Made by a program: the position numbers and the translations under genes
Shown: positions 53,872-63,379 of the stretch, piece by piece
Layout of the letters: the number at the start of each line of letters is the position of its first letter
How positions within the stretch are numbered: the first letter of the stretch is position 1
From: Streptomyces sp. NBC_00523
Lineage (GTDB): Bacteria; Actinomycetota; Actinomycetes; Streptomycetales; Streptomycetaceae
DNA length: 64,000 bases
Assembly (NCBI RefSeq): GCF_036346615.1
Contig: NZ_CP107836.1
Span: 3,534,001-3,598,000, forward strand
Reading direction: 5' to 3'
Notes under the pieces: model-generated
The model's input: the letters and a program-made list of their open reading frames with translations, nothing else
The model's database searches: none
What the model was told of the DNA's origin: nothing

Positions 53872-53890
53872 GCCGCCGTTCGGGGCCGGT

Positions 53891-55201
53891 TCACACCGGC
53901 ACGTGCACCGCTTCCACCCGGCTGATCACATGGTGGTCGCGCTCGCGGCGCGCGGCCCTCGCGCGCAGCCGCAGGATCTGCGTGACGCCCAGCGCCTCCA
54001 GGACGAAGACCGACGAGAACGCCACCCGGTAGTTGTCACCGGTCGCGTCCAGCAGCACGCCGACCGCCAACAGCGTGGTCATCGAGGCGACGAAGCCGCC
54101 CATGTTGACGATGCCGGACGCGGTGCCCTGGCGCTCCGGCGGGTTGGCCGGGCGGGAGAAGTCGAAGCCGATCATGGAGGCGGGCCCGCACGCCCCGAGC
54201 ACCACGCACAGGACGACCAGCAGCCACATCGGCGCGTGGTCCCCCGGGTGGAAGATCGTCACCGCCCACAGCGCGGCCGTCGTGCCGACCGTGCCGAGGG
54301 CGAGCGGGACGCGGACGGCGTGGTGACGGGCGATCAGCTGCCCGTAGACGAGCCCCAGCATCATGTTCGAGAGGACCACCAGGGTCAGCAGCTCACCGGC
54401 GGTCCCCCGGCCGAGCCCCTGGTCCTCGACCAGGAACGGCATGCCCCACAGCAGCAGGAACACCATCGCCGGGAACTGCGTGGTGAAGTGCACCCACATC
54501 CCGAGCCGGGTCCCGGGCTCCCGCCAGGAGGCCGCGATCTGCTTGCGCACGTACGCCCCGCCGGCGTGCCGGGCGCGCGGCGGCTCGTAGCCCTCGGGGT
54601 GGTCCTTGAGGAAGAGCAGGAGCAGCACCAGCACCACGACCCCGGCCAGCGAGCTGCCGACGAAGGTGGTCGTCCAGCCGAAGCCGTGCAGGGCGCGGGC
54701 GATGACCAGCGTGGAGATCAGGTTGCCCGCCATCCCGAAGAGGGCGGCGACCTGGCCGATCAGCGGTCCGCGCCGGGCCGGGAACCAGCGCGTCCCCAGC
54801 CGGAGCACGCTGATGAACGTCATCGCGTCGCCGCACCCCAGCAGCGCGCGGGAGGCGAGCGCGGTGCCGTACGAGGGGGAGAGCGCGAAGCCGAGCTGGC
54901 CGAGGGTGAACAGGACGGCCCCGAGGGTGAGGACCCGCTTGGTGCCGAGCCGGTCGACCATCAGGCCGACGGGTATCTGCATGCCCGCGTACACGAGCAG
55001 CTGGAGGATGGAGAAGGTGGAGAGCGCCGAGGCGTTGACGTCGAACCGGTCGGCGGCGTCGAGTCCGGCGACGCCGAGGCTGGTCCGGAAGATGATGGCG
55101 ACGAAGTAGACGGCGACGCCGATGCCCCAGACCCAGGCGGCACGCCGGCCGCCGGGCGGGTCACCGGGCAGGGGCAGGGTGGGCGCGGCGGCGGAACTCA
55201 C
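53891..55201 (-). CDS. MFS transporter in a GntR operon
   Basis: A 436-residue membrane protein with about 12 hydrophobic segments. GLMVDRLGTKRVL is the loop 2-3 MFS motif, and RALLGCGDAMTFISVLRLGTRWFPARRG fits the anion/organic-acid and ACS-like groups. GTG 55201 overlaps the stop of the GntR gene (GTGA), so the two are translationally coupled and the regulator probably controls this transporter. The substrate is unknown; a carboxylate is plausible from the FCD-type regulator. Confidence 0.88.
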   Translation of the reverse strand: MSSAAAPTLPLPGDPPGGRRAAWVWGIGVAVYFVAIIFRTSLGVAGLDAADRFDVNASALSTFSILQLLVYAGMQIPVGLMVDRLGTKRVLTLGAVLFTLGQLGFALSPSYGTALASRALLGCGDAMTFISVLRLGTRWFPARRGPLIGQVAALFGMAGNLISTLVIARALHGFGWTTTFVGSSLAGVVVLVLLLLFLKDHPEGYEPPRARHAGGAYVRKQIAASWREPGTRLGMWVHFTTQFPAMVFLLLWGMPFLVEDQGLGRGTAGELLTLVVLSNMMLGLVYGQLIARHHAVRVPLALGTVGTTAALWAVTIFHPGDHAPMWLLVVLCVVLGACGPASMIGFDFSRPANPPERQGTASGIVNMGGFVASMTTLLAVGVLLDATGDNYRVAFSSVFVLEALGVTQILRLRARAARRERDHHVISRVEAVHVPV

Positions 55202-55878
55202 CGGTCCTCACCCCGGACCAGCACCTTGACCCGGCCGACGTGGCGGCGCACGACCTGGGCTGCGCCGTCCGCGTCACCGGACCTGATCGCCTCCAGCAGC
55301 TCGCCGTGCTCCGCGATGTTGGCGGCGATCCTGCCCGGGTGGGCCTCCATGACGGCGACGCCCATCCGCAGCTGGCGGTCGCGCAGCTGGTCGTAGAGGC
55401 GGGACAGGATCTCGTTGCCCGCGTGGCGGACGATCTCGGCGTGGAAGCAGCGGTCCTTCACGGAGACGGTGGCCAGGTCGCCGGTGCCGGAGAAGTGCCG
55501 CTGCTCCTCCAGGAGCGCTTCGAGCCGGCTGATCAGCTGCGGGGATGCGGGCACCGCCTTGCGGGCGGCGAACTCCTCGACCAGCAGCCGGGTCTCCACC
55601 ACGTCCGCGATCTCCTGGGCGGAGACGGCGAGCACCAGGGCGCCCTTCTTCGGGTAGAGCTTGATCAGCCCCTCGACCTCCAGGCGCAGCAGCGCCTCGC
55701 GCACCGGGGTGCGCGAGACCCCCACGGCCTCGGCGAGGCCGCCCTCGGTGAGCAGGGTGCCGCCCTCGTAGCGGCGGTCCAGGACGGCGTCCTTGACGTG
55801 CGTGTAGACGCGCTCCGCGGCCGGGGGCCGCTTCGCGGGCGGGGTCACGGGTGCGGTGGAGGGAGCGGGGGCTGGCAT
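55198..55878 (-). CDS. GntR-family (FCD domain) transcriptional regulator
   Basis: A 226-residue regulator. The winged helix (about 22-88) has LTEGGLAEAVGVSRTPVREALLRLEVEGLI. The FCD ligand-binding domain (about 95-215) has FHAEIVRHAGN and MEAHPGRIAANIAEHGELLEAI, which hold metal-site Asp/His residues. Such proteins respond to organic acids. ATG 55878 has no Shine-Dalgarno, and TATGCT ends six bases before it, which fits a leaderless transcript. The MFS gene overlaps its 3' end. Confidence 0.9.
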   Translation of the reverse strand: MPAPAPSTAPVTPPAKRPPAAERVYTHVKDAVLDRRYEGGTLLTEGGLAEAVGVSRTPVREALLRLEVEGLIKLYPKKGALVLAVSAQEIADVVETRLLVEEFAARKAVPASPQLISRLEALLEEQRHFSGTGDLATVSVKDRCFHAEIVRHAGNEILSRLYDQLRDRQLRMGVAVMEAHPGRIAANIAEHGELLEAIRSGDADGAAQVVRRHVGRVKVLVRGEDR

Positions 55879-55884
55879 GCGTAC

Positions 55885-55890
55885 AGCATA
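55885..55890 (-). promoter_or_regulatory. Candidate -10 box giving a leaderless GntR transcript
   Basis: Read on the minus strand, TATGCT is followed by six bases and then the ATG, placing transcription start at or next to the start codon. The surrounding TTGTATCTATGCTGTAC is AT-rich compared with its flanks and could include the GntR operator. Confidence 0.35.
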
Positions 55891-55946
55891 GATACAACAT
55901 GCACGCAAGCACCGTCCCGTCCACGATGTGGGCGCCGCCGGGCCGG

Positions 55947-56447
55947 CTACCGGCCGACGGCCAGCAGCAGCGTCGTGCCGCCGTCCTCCTCGGCGATGTC
56001 CCTGACGTGCTGGAAACCCACCTTCCGCAGGGCCGCCAGCGAGGCCGCGTTCGGCTCGGCCACGGTCGCGTAGACCTGGTCCAGGCCCAGCGCCTCGAAG
56101 CCGTACGCGACGATCCTGCGCGCGAGTTCGGTGCCGAGGCCCTGGCCCCACGCTTCGGGGGCGAGGCCGTAGATCAGCTCGTACCCCTCCACGACCTTGG
56201 CTGGTTTGATCTCCGCGTGGCCGACCGTCCGGCCGCCCCGTCGCACGGCCCAGACGTCGAAGCCCTCGCTGCCGTAGGCGTGCGTGAAGATGCGGGAGAA
56301 CGTGGTGCGGTACTGCTCCTCGGGCCAGGGCCCGTCGCCCATCCAGCGGGAAACCCGCTCGTCCATGAAGAGGCCGACGAAGTCCTCCTCGTCGGCGGGC
56401 ACATACGGTTCGAGGACCAGGCGCTCACTGCGCAGGGAAGGCGTCAT
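55947..56447 (-). CDS. GNAT family N-acetyltransferase (RimJ/RimL-like)
   Basis: A 166-residue acetyltransferase: LRSERLVLEPYVPADEED at the start, the acetyl-CoA motif APEAWGQGLGTELARRIVAYGFEAL and AEPNAASLAALRKVGFQ near the end are typical of the RimJ/RimL group acting on N-termini or small amines. ATG 56447 lacks a good ribosome site; the open frame further upstream has no family similarity. The target is unknown. Confidence 0.9.
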   Translation of the reverse strand: MTPSLRSERLVLEPYVPADEEDFVGLFMDERVSRWMGDGPWPEEQYRTTFSRIFTHAYGSEGFDVWAVRRGGRTVGHAEIKPAKVVEGYELIYGLAPEAWGQGLGTELARRIVAYGFEALGLDQVYATVAEPNAASLAALRKVGFQHVRDIAEEDGGTTLLLAVGR

Positions 56448-56469
56448 GCCGGGGACGCTATCCCGGCGG

Positions 56470-56790
56470 CTACGCGGACGACCCGTCGTTTTCCACCAGC
56501 CGCAGCGTCGGGCGCCGGGGCGCGAACTCGCCGAGGCCGAGCGCGGCCTCGCGCCAGTGCGCGGCCAGTTCGAGCAGCCGCTCCTCGTCCTGGCGGTAGT
56601 CCGGCTCCGGCACGTCCGGCACGGTCCGCCACAGGATCGTCGCGGCGAAGCGGACCGCGTGCAGCGCGGCCGTCGTATGCGCCTCGACGCCGTCCTCGCC
56701 CAGCTGCCGCAGCGCCTCCAGGCGCTCGGCGAGGGCGACGAGCTCGCCGTATGCCCTGACGGACTCCTGCGCACGCACGACATCGTCCAC
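56470..56790 (-). CDS. Small helical protein, unknown function
   Basis: A 106-residue, mostly helical protein (VVRAQESVRAYGELVALAERLEALRQLGEDGVEAHTTA is continuous helix prediction by eye). It has one Trp-rich spot (ILWRTV) and no known motif. GTG 56790 is five bases after GGAGG, which sets this start against a longer reading to 56928. Its stop lies 22 bases before the GNAT start, so the two may be cotranscribed. Confidence 0.7.
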   Translation of the reverse strand: MDDVVRAQESVRAYGELVALAERLEALRQLGEDGVEAHTTAALHAVRFAATILWRTVPDVPEPDYRQDEERLLELAAHWREAALGLGEFAPRRPTLRLVENDGSSA

Positions 56791-57009
56791 GGTGACCTCC
56801 GGCCTCTGGGGCGCTCGGATGTGACGCCGATGGTAGCCCCTGGCCACCGCCCGCCCTCGCCCCGCGAACGCCGCGGGCCGCCCCGCCGCCCCTGGATGTC
56901 GTAAAAAATCACCCATGAGTGGGCCCAACCATGCGGGGCGGTCGTTCGTCTTACCAGCGCGGCGGCACCCTCATGTGGCCGCCTTTCAGGGGTATTTGGA
57001 GCGTTCACT

Positions 57010-57948
57010 TTGAAACTCGGCATTAAGGGCATAAGGCGCGGTTCGGCGACCGTCACGGTGGCCCTCACCACGGGCGCCCTGATCGCGGGCGGTGCGTTCG
57101 CCTCCACGGCACAGGCCGCCGCACCCAAGGCGCCCTACTTCGCCAAGGCACGGGCCGCCGCGCCGAAGGCGCCCTCGATCGTCGCCAAGGGCGGCTTCGT
57201 GATGAACAACGGCACCGGAAAGACGCTGTTCACCAAGGCTGCGGACACCCGCCGCTCCACCGGCTCGACGACGAAGATCATGACCGCGCGCGTGGTGCTG
57301 GCCCAGAAGGGCCTGAACCTCGACTCCAAGGTCACGATCCAGAAGGCGTACAGCGACTACATCGTCTCCAAGGGCGCGTCCTCGGCGCGGCTGATCGTGG
57401 GCGACAAGGTCACCGTGCGCCAGCTGCTCTACGGCCTCATGCTGCCGTCGGGCTGCGACGCCGCGTACGCGCTGGCGGACAAGTTCGGCTCCGGTTCGAC
57501 GCGCGCGGCGCGGGTGAAGTCGTTCATCGGCAAGATGAACAGCACCGCCAAGACGCTCGGCCTGAAGAACACGCACTTCGACTCGTTCGACGGCATAGGG
57601 AACGGGTCCAACTACTCGACCCCGCGCGACCTGACGAAGCTCGCGAGCAGCGCGATGAAGTACTCCACGTTCCGCTCGGTCGTGAAGACGAAGTCGACCA
57701 AGCAGAAGGTCACGACGAAGAGCGGTGGCTACCGCTACATGTCGTGGACCAACACGAACAAGCTGCTGGGTACGTACAGCGGCACGATCGGCGTGAAGAC
57801 GGGCTCCGGCCCGGCGGCCAAGTACTGCCTGGTCTTCGCCGCGACCCGCAACGGCAAGACGGTGATCGGCACGGTGCTGACCTCGACGTCGGAGGCGACC
57901 CGCACGTCGGACGCGAAGAAGCTGATGGACTACGGCTTCAAGAAGTAA
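57010..57948 (+). CDS. D-alanyl-D-alanine carboxypeptidase (S11/PBP5-like)
   Basis: A 312-residue exported enzyme. The signal peptide (about 1-37, ending STAQA) and a short Ala/Pro/Lys linker precede the catalytic domain. The three active-site motifs are Ser86-Thr-Thr-Lys89, Ser147-Gly-Cys149 in the SxN position, and Lys263-Thr-Gly265. It trims the terminal D-Ala from peptidoglycan stem peptides. No C-terminal membrane anchor is seen. The start is TTG 57010, eight bases after GGAG. Cys in place of Asn in the second motif is noteworthy but is seen in related proteins. Confidence 0.92.
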   Translation: MKLGIKGIRRGSATVTVALTTGALIAGGAFASTAQAAAPKAPYFAKARAAAPKAPSIVAKGGFVMNNGTGKTLFTKAADTRRSTGSTTKIMTARVVLAQKGLNLDSKVTIQKAYSDYIVSKGASSARLIVGDKVTVRQLLYGLMLPSGCDAAYALADKFGSGSTRAARVKSFIGKMNSTAKTLGLKNTHFDSFDGIGNGSNYSTPRDLTKLASSAMKYSTFRSVVKTKSTKQKVTTKSGGYRYMSWTNTNKLLGTYSGTIGVKTGSGPAAKYCLVFAATRNGKTVIGTVLTSTSEATRTSDAKKLMDYGFKK

Positions 57949-57965
57949 GCCGTTTGTACGGAGCT

Positions 57966-57995
57966 GGGCCCCGCACACCACGGTGTGCGGGGCCC
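57966..57995. terminator. Bidirectional terminator hairpin
   Basis: GGGCCCCGCACACC and its exact complement form a 14-bp stem around AC, between the convergent carboxypeptidase and serine hydrolase genes. Confidence 0.75.
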
Positions 57996-58012
57996 TTCGC
58001 TCTTCCCCCCCG

Positions 58013-59161
58013 TCAGCCCTTCGCACACAGCTGCTGGTCCACGAGCGCGGTCATGGCGTTCTGCGTGCCCTGCCCGCCCTCGCTGTTGACGTAGACCGCC
58101 GCGCTCCGCCTGCCGTCCGCCGTGGCACCGGCCCAGGTGGTGTAGCCGAGCAGTTCGCCCCGGTGCCCGAAGTAGGTGCCACCGCAGGACAGCGGGATCT
58201 CGGCGATCCCGAGCCCGTACCGCACGCCGAGCTCGGGCGCGTCCACGGTGTCGGTCAGCTCGCCCAGTTGCGCCGGGGTGAGCAGCCGGCCGCCGAGCAG
58301 CGCGGCGTAGAAGCGGCTCAGATCGTGCGCCGTGCTGATGACCGCGCCGGAGCCGAAGGCCATGCTCGGATCGAGCGTCGTGACGTCGGTGGCCTCCTCG
58401 GTGCCGAACGCGGCGTAACCGTGGGCGTGCGGGCCTCGGACCAAGGGAAACGTGCCGGGCACGGAGGTCCCGCTCAGGCCCAGCGGACGGATGATCCGAG
58501 CCTTCACCTCACGGGCCCAGCTCCGGCCGGTGACCTCTTCGATGATCATCGCGGCGAGGACGTAGTTGGTGTTCGAGTACGACCACCCCTTGCCCGGCGG
58601 GAACCTGGGCGCGTCGCTCACCGCCAGCCGCACCAGTTCCCCGGGGGGGTAGGTACGAAACCGCTCCGCCCGATAGCCTGCCGCGCTGTTCAGCGCGGCT
58701 ATCTCGGGGGCCACGTCCCTGAGGCCGCTGGTGTGTTGCAGCAGCTGGCGTACGGTGATGCGCCGGCCGTCGTTGCCGTGACCCCGGACCACACCCGGCA
58801 GCCACCGCTCGACGGTGTCGTCCAAGGACATGCGGTTTTCCCCTACGAGCTGCAGCACAACCGCGGCGGTGAAGGTCTTGGTCGCGCTGCCGATCCGGAA
58901 CCTGCCGTTCCAGGGCATCGGTATCCGGCTGCCTGCCACGGCCGTCCCGACACGCGCGGCGCTCCGGCCGCCCGGTCCGGACACTTCGGCCAGCACACCC
59001 ACGGCCCCCGTCCCATGAATCGCGTCCACCTGCCGCTGGAGCGGGTCGGCGGAACGCGGCTGTGCCGCCACCGCGGGCAGTCCGGATGCCGTGGCGAGGA
59101 GAGTGGCGGTCAGCCCGGCCAGGAAGGCGATGCCCCGGCGGCGCCGTAGTAATCCGCGCAT
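58013..59161 (-). CDS. Serine hydrolase, beta-lactamase class C/D-Ala carboxypeptidase family
   Basis: A 382-residue exported enzyme. The signal peptide (about 1-33, ending AVAA) is followed by the active-site motifs Ser92-Ala-Thr-Lys95, Tyr195-Ser-Asn197 (SYSNTNYVLA) and a C-terminal HRG triad (about residue 345). The closest described enzyme types are the Streptomyces R61 DD-peptidase and related esterases. It faces the other DD-peptidase gene at 57010, so the two form a cell-wall pair by position. ATG 59161 lacks a clear Shine-Dalgarno. Confidence 0.9.
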   Translation of the reverse strand: MRGLLRRRRGIAFLAGLTATLLATASGLPAVAAQPRSADPLQRQVDAIHGTGAVGVLAEVSGPGGRSAARVGTAVAGSRIPMPWNGRFRIGSATKTFTAAVVLQLVGENRMSLDDTVERWLPGVVRGHGNDGRRITVRQLLQHTSGLRDVAPEIAALNSAAGYRAERFRTYPPGELVRLAVSDAPRFPPGKGWSYSNTNYVLAAMIIEEVTGRSWAREVKARIIRPLGLSGTSVPGTFPLVRGPHAHGYAAFGTEEATDVTTLDPSMAFGSGAVISTAHDLSRFYAALLGGRLLTPAQLGELTDTVDAPELGVRYGLGIAEIPLSCGGTYFGHRGELLGYTTWAGATADGRRSAAVYVNSEGGQGTQNAMTALVDQQLCAKG

Positions 59162-59334
59162 GATGGTCCGTTTCTCTGTGCCGGAACGGTGGTACGCCGT
59201 CACCGGTGATGGACCCTCATCGCACCAGCCGCGCGGCGACCGGGCCATCCTGCGGCCCCCCGGAGGCCGGCGTGGTCAACCCCCGCGGGATACGGGGGCG
59301 TTCCCCCGAACCGACCGCCTCAACCAGCCCCTCT

Positions 59335-60597
59335 TCAGCCCGCGGCCGGGATGAACCGCGTGCCCTCCACACCGCCGTACCGGTCGATCTCGATCGGGGC
59401 CGCGTTCGGGTCGGTCTCGCGGTCCTCGCCCGTCTCGCCGTCCAGGACGACCGGCCGTCCGCCCACCTCGCCGTACAGGGCGCCGTGCCAGAAACCGGTG
59501 ACCCCCGGCACCGACCGCTCCGAGTCGTCGGACAGCACCCACTTGCGCCGGAACGTGGTCGCGTCGATGACCACGATGCCCCGGTCCGACGCGTTGTACC
59601 CGTCCTTGGAGCACGCGACCAGCGACCGCGCGTCGTCCAGGCAGCGGTAGTCCGGCTTGTCGATGATCAGCCGGAGCTTGCCGTCGACCGCGTCCACGAC
59701 GTCCGTGTGGCCGTCCCGGTTCGCACTCAGCAACTTCGGCGCGGCACGGGCGGGCTGCCGCGCGCCCGCGACGGTCCACCGCTGCTCGCCCGTCGCCGCG
59801 TCGACGCCAAGCAGCCGGCCCTGGTTGTATCCGGTCTCCTCGCCGCCGGCCACGACGCCCTCGGCGAGGTTCAGCGCCCGGTAGTCGCCCTTCTTCCAGC
59901 GGACGTCCCCGGTGGCGGTGTCGAGGGCGTACGTGGTGTCCGCGTCGGTGACCACCGCGGTGCCCGCGTCCACCCCGACGACCTGCGGCGCGAGGTTGCC
60001 GTCGGCGCCGATGGCGGTGGCGGCCATTCCGGTGGCGCTGGGGTCGGACGGGATCTCGGCCGACCACGTCCGCTTGCCGGTGGCCGTGTCGACGGCCACC
60101 ACCTCGATGACGAACCGGTCCCGCACGGTGCCCTCACCCGGCACCCGGCGGTCCCACGCGGCGTAGACGGTCCGCCCGTCGTCCGAGACCAGGGGCGCGA
60201 CCCGCTCCGTCCCGAAGCCGCCCCGCTCCCCCTCGTGCTTGGTCGCCACGTACCACTTGGAGTCGCCGGTCCGGGTGTCGATCGCGTTGATCCCGCGCTG
60301 ATCGTCGACGTACGCGACCCCGTCCGCCAGCGTCACCGAGGGCCGCAGGGCCTCTCCGCTCGACGTGCTCGGCTGTTCGGCGCCCGTCAGGTCGACGGCG
60401 TTCCCCTCGAAGCGCACGGGTGGGTCGTACGCGCGCCGCGCCGGCTTCTTCGCGTCCCCGCCTCCCTTGGCGCCCTCGGCCGCCTTCGCGCCCGCCGCAC
60501 CGTCGCCGCCGTCCCCGCAGCCGGCCAGCGACACCGCCGCCAGCGCGGCCCCGGCCGCGACGACCGCCCACCGGTGTGCCGTCCTTATCCCGCCCAT
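59335..60597 (-). CDS. PQQ-binding-like beta-propeller lipoprotein
   Basis: A 420-residue exported protein. The signal peptide ends in the lipobox LAGC (Cys27). A Gly/Ala/Lys linker (about 28-60) precedes repeated propeller blades with the form GVDAATGEQRW and ALDTATGDVRWKKG, typical of PQQ-like/BamB-type folds. No quinoprotein catalytic residues can be assigned, so binding or scaffolding at the membrane surface is likely. ATG 60597 follows GGGGGG by three bases. Confidence 0.88.
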   Translation of the reverse strand: MGGIRTAHRWAVVAAGAALAAVSLAGCGDGGDGAAGAKAAEGAKGGGDAKKPARRAYDPPVRFEGNAVDLTGAEQPSTSSGEALRPSVTLADGVAYVDDQRGINAIDTRTGDSKWYVATKHEGERGGFGTERVAPLVSDDGRTVYAAWDRRVPGEGTVRDRFVIEVVAVDTATGKRTWSAEIPSDPSATGMAATAIGADGNLAPQVVGVDAGTAVVTDADTTYALDTATGDVRWKKGDYRALNLAEGVVAGGEETGYNQGRLLGVDAATGEQRWTVAGARQPARAAPKLLSANRDGHTDVVDAVDGKLRLIIDKPDYRCLDDARSLVACSKDGYNASDRGIVVIDATTFRRKWVLSDDSERSVPGVTGFWHGALYGEVGGRPVVLDGETGEDRETDPNAAPIEIDRYGGVEGTRFIPAAG

Positions 60598-60888
60598 CGT
60601 CCCCCCTGGCCCGCTCTTCGCACTCTTTGCGATCACAACGACCTTAATGGGCAAGGACTTTCGGGGACCAGGCCCGCCCGAAAACCGGTGGCGATCCGCC
60701 GGATCGCCCCACTACCGTCCAGCCGGGCCCCACCGTTCGCGGCGCGGTCCCGCATCTGCCGTCCCCTGAAAGGGCGTTCCGTTGTACATCGCGTGAGACC
60801 TCCCCACTGCTGACCGGCCGCGCGTCGCACCCTGTGCGCCGTGCCGCTTCCCGCTGCGGATTTCTCACACGGAAACCGGTGTACACCT

Positions 60889-61437
60889 GTGCTCTCTCAT
60901 TGGGCCGTCATGCCCACACGCCTGCCCCTCGTCCGGCGCCGCTGCCACGCCTGCGCGTCCGGGACCTTCCGGGCCCACGGCAAGTTCCGCGTCAACGCGA
61001 ACCACAAGCTGCTCGACGCCTGGCTCCTCGCGCTCTGCACGGGGTGCGGGGACACCACCAAGGTCACGATCCTGGAGCGCGCGCACGTCCGCTCCGTACG
61101 ACCTGAACTGCTGGACCGGATGCACGCCAACGACCCGGCCCTGGCGGGCGAACTCCTCCGGGACGGCGTCGTGCGGCGCCGCAACCACATCGCCCTCGAC
61201 TGGACGGGCGCCTGGCGCCTGGACACCGGGGGCGACGATCACCTCGGCCGCGAGGTGGCCGAGGTGTCGGTCCGCTTCGCCGTCCCCGTTCCCGTCCGCC
61301 CGCTGCGCCTGGTCGCGGACGGCTTCGGCCTCTCACGGGGCGAGACGGAACGCCTGCTGGCCGAGGGGAAGCTCGTCGCGCCGGTCCGCCTGACCGGGAG
61401 GACGTCGACGGACTTCGGCTTCCTGCTGAAGCGGTGA
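60889..61437 (+). CDS. DUF1062 family protein with zinc-ribbon-like Cys pairs
   Basis: A 182-residue protein of unknown function. CHAC (about residue 19) and CTGC (about 50) could bind one zinc. GTG 60889 is chosen because LSHWAVMPTRLPLVRRRCHAC fits the family's W-x-V-x-P-x-x-L-P start better than ATG 60910. The C-terminal part (RLVADGFGLSRGETERLLAEGKL) resembles a small helical binding module. No operon partner: MarR follows on the other strand. Confidence 0.8.
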   Translation: MLSHWAVMPTRLPLVRRRCHACASGTFRAHGKFRVNANHKLLDAWLLALCTGCGDTTKVTILERAHVRSVRPELLDRMHANDPALAGELLRDGVVRRRNHIALDWTGAWRLDTGGDDHLGREVAEVSVRFAVPVPVRPLRLVADGFGLSRGETERLLAEGKLVAPVRLTGRTSTDFGFLLKR

Positions 61438-61465
61438 GGCGGTGAGGCGGTAGGGCCGTAAGGCC

Positions 61466-61498
61466 GCGGGGGCCGGTTCTCGACGGACCGGCCCCCGC
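61466..61498. terminator. Bidirectional terminator hairpin
   Basis: GCGGGGGCCGGT and ACCGGCCCCCGC form a perfect 12-bp stem with a 9-base loop, between the convergent DUF1062 and MarR genes. Confidence 0.75.
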
Positions 61499-61505
61499 AC
61501 CACCG

Positions 61506-61928
61506 TCAGTGCGCGGCCAGCCGCCCGACGAGCCCGATCGCACGGGCCAGCAACGCCCGCTCCTCCTCGCTCAGTTCCGCGTCGATCGCGCGGGCCAGCC
61601 AGTCGGCCCGGCGCTCGCGCTCCTCCTCCAGGAGGGCGCGCCCGGCCGCCGACAGCTCGACCAGGCTCTTGCGGCCGTCGGTGGGGTGGGCGCGACGGGT
61701 GATCAGCCCCTGATCCATCAGCAGCCCGACCGCGCGCGCCATGGACTGCGGCCGCACCCGCTGGTTGGCGGCGAGCTCGCTGGTGGTCAGGGCGCCGTTA
61801 CGGTCCAGCTCGCCGAGCACGGCCACCTGGCCGAGCGGCATCTGGTCCTCAAGCTTCACGCGGCGGGTGAGCTTGCCCATCGCTGTGCGCAGCTCGGCGG
61901 CGATGGAGGCGGATTCCGGGAGGGGCAT
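61506..61928 (-). CDS. MarR-family transcriptional regulator
   Basis: A 140-residue regulator with the MarR winged helix at about 35-105: [47 protein letters not shown] contains the recognition helix and the D-G-R-K wing. It is divergent from the enolase gene across 170 bases rich in inverted repeats, so joint control of both is likely. ATG 61928 has no Shine-Dalgarno. Confidence 0.9.
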   Translation of the reverse strand: MPLPESASIAAELRTAMGKLTRRVKLEDQMPLGQVAVLGELDRNGALTTSELAANQRVRPQSMARAVGLLMDQGLITRRAHPTDGRKSLVELSAAGRALLEEERERRADWLARAIDAELSEEERALLARAIGLVGRLAAH

Positions 61929-61979
61929 ACCGCACTTTAGCGCGGGGTCGGAAACAGGCCGGAAGACTGCACAGCAGAA

Positions 61980-62022
61980 CTGTTCAGCACAACTACACAG
62001 CCTTACTGAACAGCATTGCTGT
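61980..62022. promoter_or_regulatory. Candidate MarR operator region between marR and eno
   Basis: CTGTTCAG (61980-61987) and CTGAACAG (62006-62013) are perfect inverted arms, and ACAGCA-T-TGCTGT (62010-62022) is a second tight dyad overlapping the right arm. The patch is AT-richer than its surroundings and lies in the divergent promoter space. Confidence 0.5.
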
Positions 62023-62098
62023 AGAGTTGTTGGCGCCGGGTCCCGCGCCACCGTCGTCGCAGCCGGACCGCGGCAACGCGACAACGGGAAGGACTCCC

Positions 62099-63379
62099 AT
62101 GACCGCCATCACTTCCGTCACCGGCCGCCGCGTCCTGGACAGCCGGGGCAATCCCACCGTCGAGGTGGACGTGGTCCTGTCGGACGGCTCGCTCGGCCGG
62201 GCCGCGGTCCCCTCCGGGGCGTCGACCGGCGCCCGCGAGGCCGTGGAACTGCGCGACGGCGACCCGGCCCGCTGGCACGGCAAGGGCGTCGACCAGGCCG
62301 TGCGCCACGTCAACACCGAGCTCACCGAGGCCGTCATCGGCCGGGACGCGGAGGACCAGGCCGGGCTGGACGCCGCGCTCGTCTCCGCCGACGGCACCGC
62401 CACGAAGGCCCGGCTCGGCGCCAACGCGATCCTGGGCGTCTCCCTCGCCGCCGCCAAGGCCGCGGCGGTCGCCCACCGCCTGCCGCTCTACCGGTACCTG
62501 GGCGGGTCGGACGCCCGGCTGCTGCCCGTCCCGATGATGAACATCGTCAACGGGGGCGCCCACGCCGACAATCCGCTGGACTTCCAGGAGTTCATGATCG
62601 CCCCGATCGGCGCGGAGACCTTCGCCGAGGCGGTCCGGATGGGCTCGGAGGTCTTCCACACCCTGCGCCGCGACCTGCTCGGCGCCGGCCACTCCACGGG
62701 CGTCGGCGACGAGGGCGGCTTCGCGCCGTCCCTCCGTACGGCGGAAGAGGCGCTGGACTTCGTCGTGGCGGCCGTCGAGCGCACGGGGTACCGGCCGGGC
62801 ACGGACATCGGGCTGGTCATGGACCCGGCGACGTCGGAGTTCTTCCGCGACGGGGTGTACGACTACGCGGGCGAGGGCGTACGCCGCACTCCCGCGGAGC
62901 ACGCGGACTACCTGGTGAAACTGATCGACGCCTACCCCGTCGTGTCGGTCGAGGACGCGATGGCCGAGGACGACCTGGACGGCTGGCGCGAGCTGACCGC
63001 GCGCGTCGGCGACCGCTGCCAGCTGACGGGCGACGACGTGTTCTGCACCAACGACGCGCTGCTGCGCGAGGGCATCGCCTCCGGGGTCGCCAACTCGATC
63101 CTGGTGAAGGTCAACCAGATCGGCACGCTGACGGAGGCGATGACCACGGTCTCCACCGCGCACCGCGCCGGGTACACGGTCGTCATGTCGCACCGCTCGG
63201 GCGAGACGGAGGACACCACGATCGCGGACCTGGCGGTCGCCACGGGCTGCGGCCAGATCAAGACGGGCTCCCTGTCCCGGTCCGACCGCACCGCGAAGTA
63301 CAACCAGCTGATCCGCATCGAGGAGGAGCTGGGCGCGGGCGCCCGGTACGCGGGCACGGAGGCGCTGCGCGCCCGCTAG
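62099..63379 (+). CDS. eno: Enolase
   Basis: A 426-residue glycolytic enzyme converting 2-phosphoglycerate to phosphoenolpyruvate. [16 protein letters not shown], the SGASTG loop, [28 protein letters not shown], the catalytic Lys in [11 protein letters not shown] and [17 protein letters not shown] are all present, with Mg-binding Asp/Glu residues in the normal places. ATG 62099 follows AAGGA by five bases. The divergent MarR gene and the alternative bases at usually conserved positions suggest a second, regulated enolase; Streptomyces often carry two. The TAG stop lies in a CTAG that flanks a palindromic element. Confidence 0.95.
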   Translation: MTAITSVTGRRVLDSRGNPTVEVDVVLSDGSLGRAAVPSGASTGAREAVELRDGDPARWHGKGVDQAVRHVNTELTEAVIGRDAEDQAGLDAALVSADGTATKARLGANAILGVSLAAAKAAAVAHRLPLYRYLGGSDARLLPVPMMNIVNGGAHADNPLDFQEFMIAPIGAETFAEAVRMGSEVFHTLRRDLLGAGHSTGVGDEGGFAPSLRTAEEALDFVVAAVERTGYRPGTDIGLVMDPATSEFFRDGVYDYAGEGVRRTPAEHADYLVKLIDAYPVVSVEDAMAEDDLDGWRELTARVGDRCQLTGDDVFCTNDALLREGIASGVANSILVKVNQIGTLTEAMTTVSTAHRAGYTVVMSHRSGETEDTTIADLAVATGCGQIKTGSLSRSDRTAKYNQLIRIEEELGAGARYAGTEALRAR

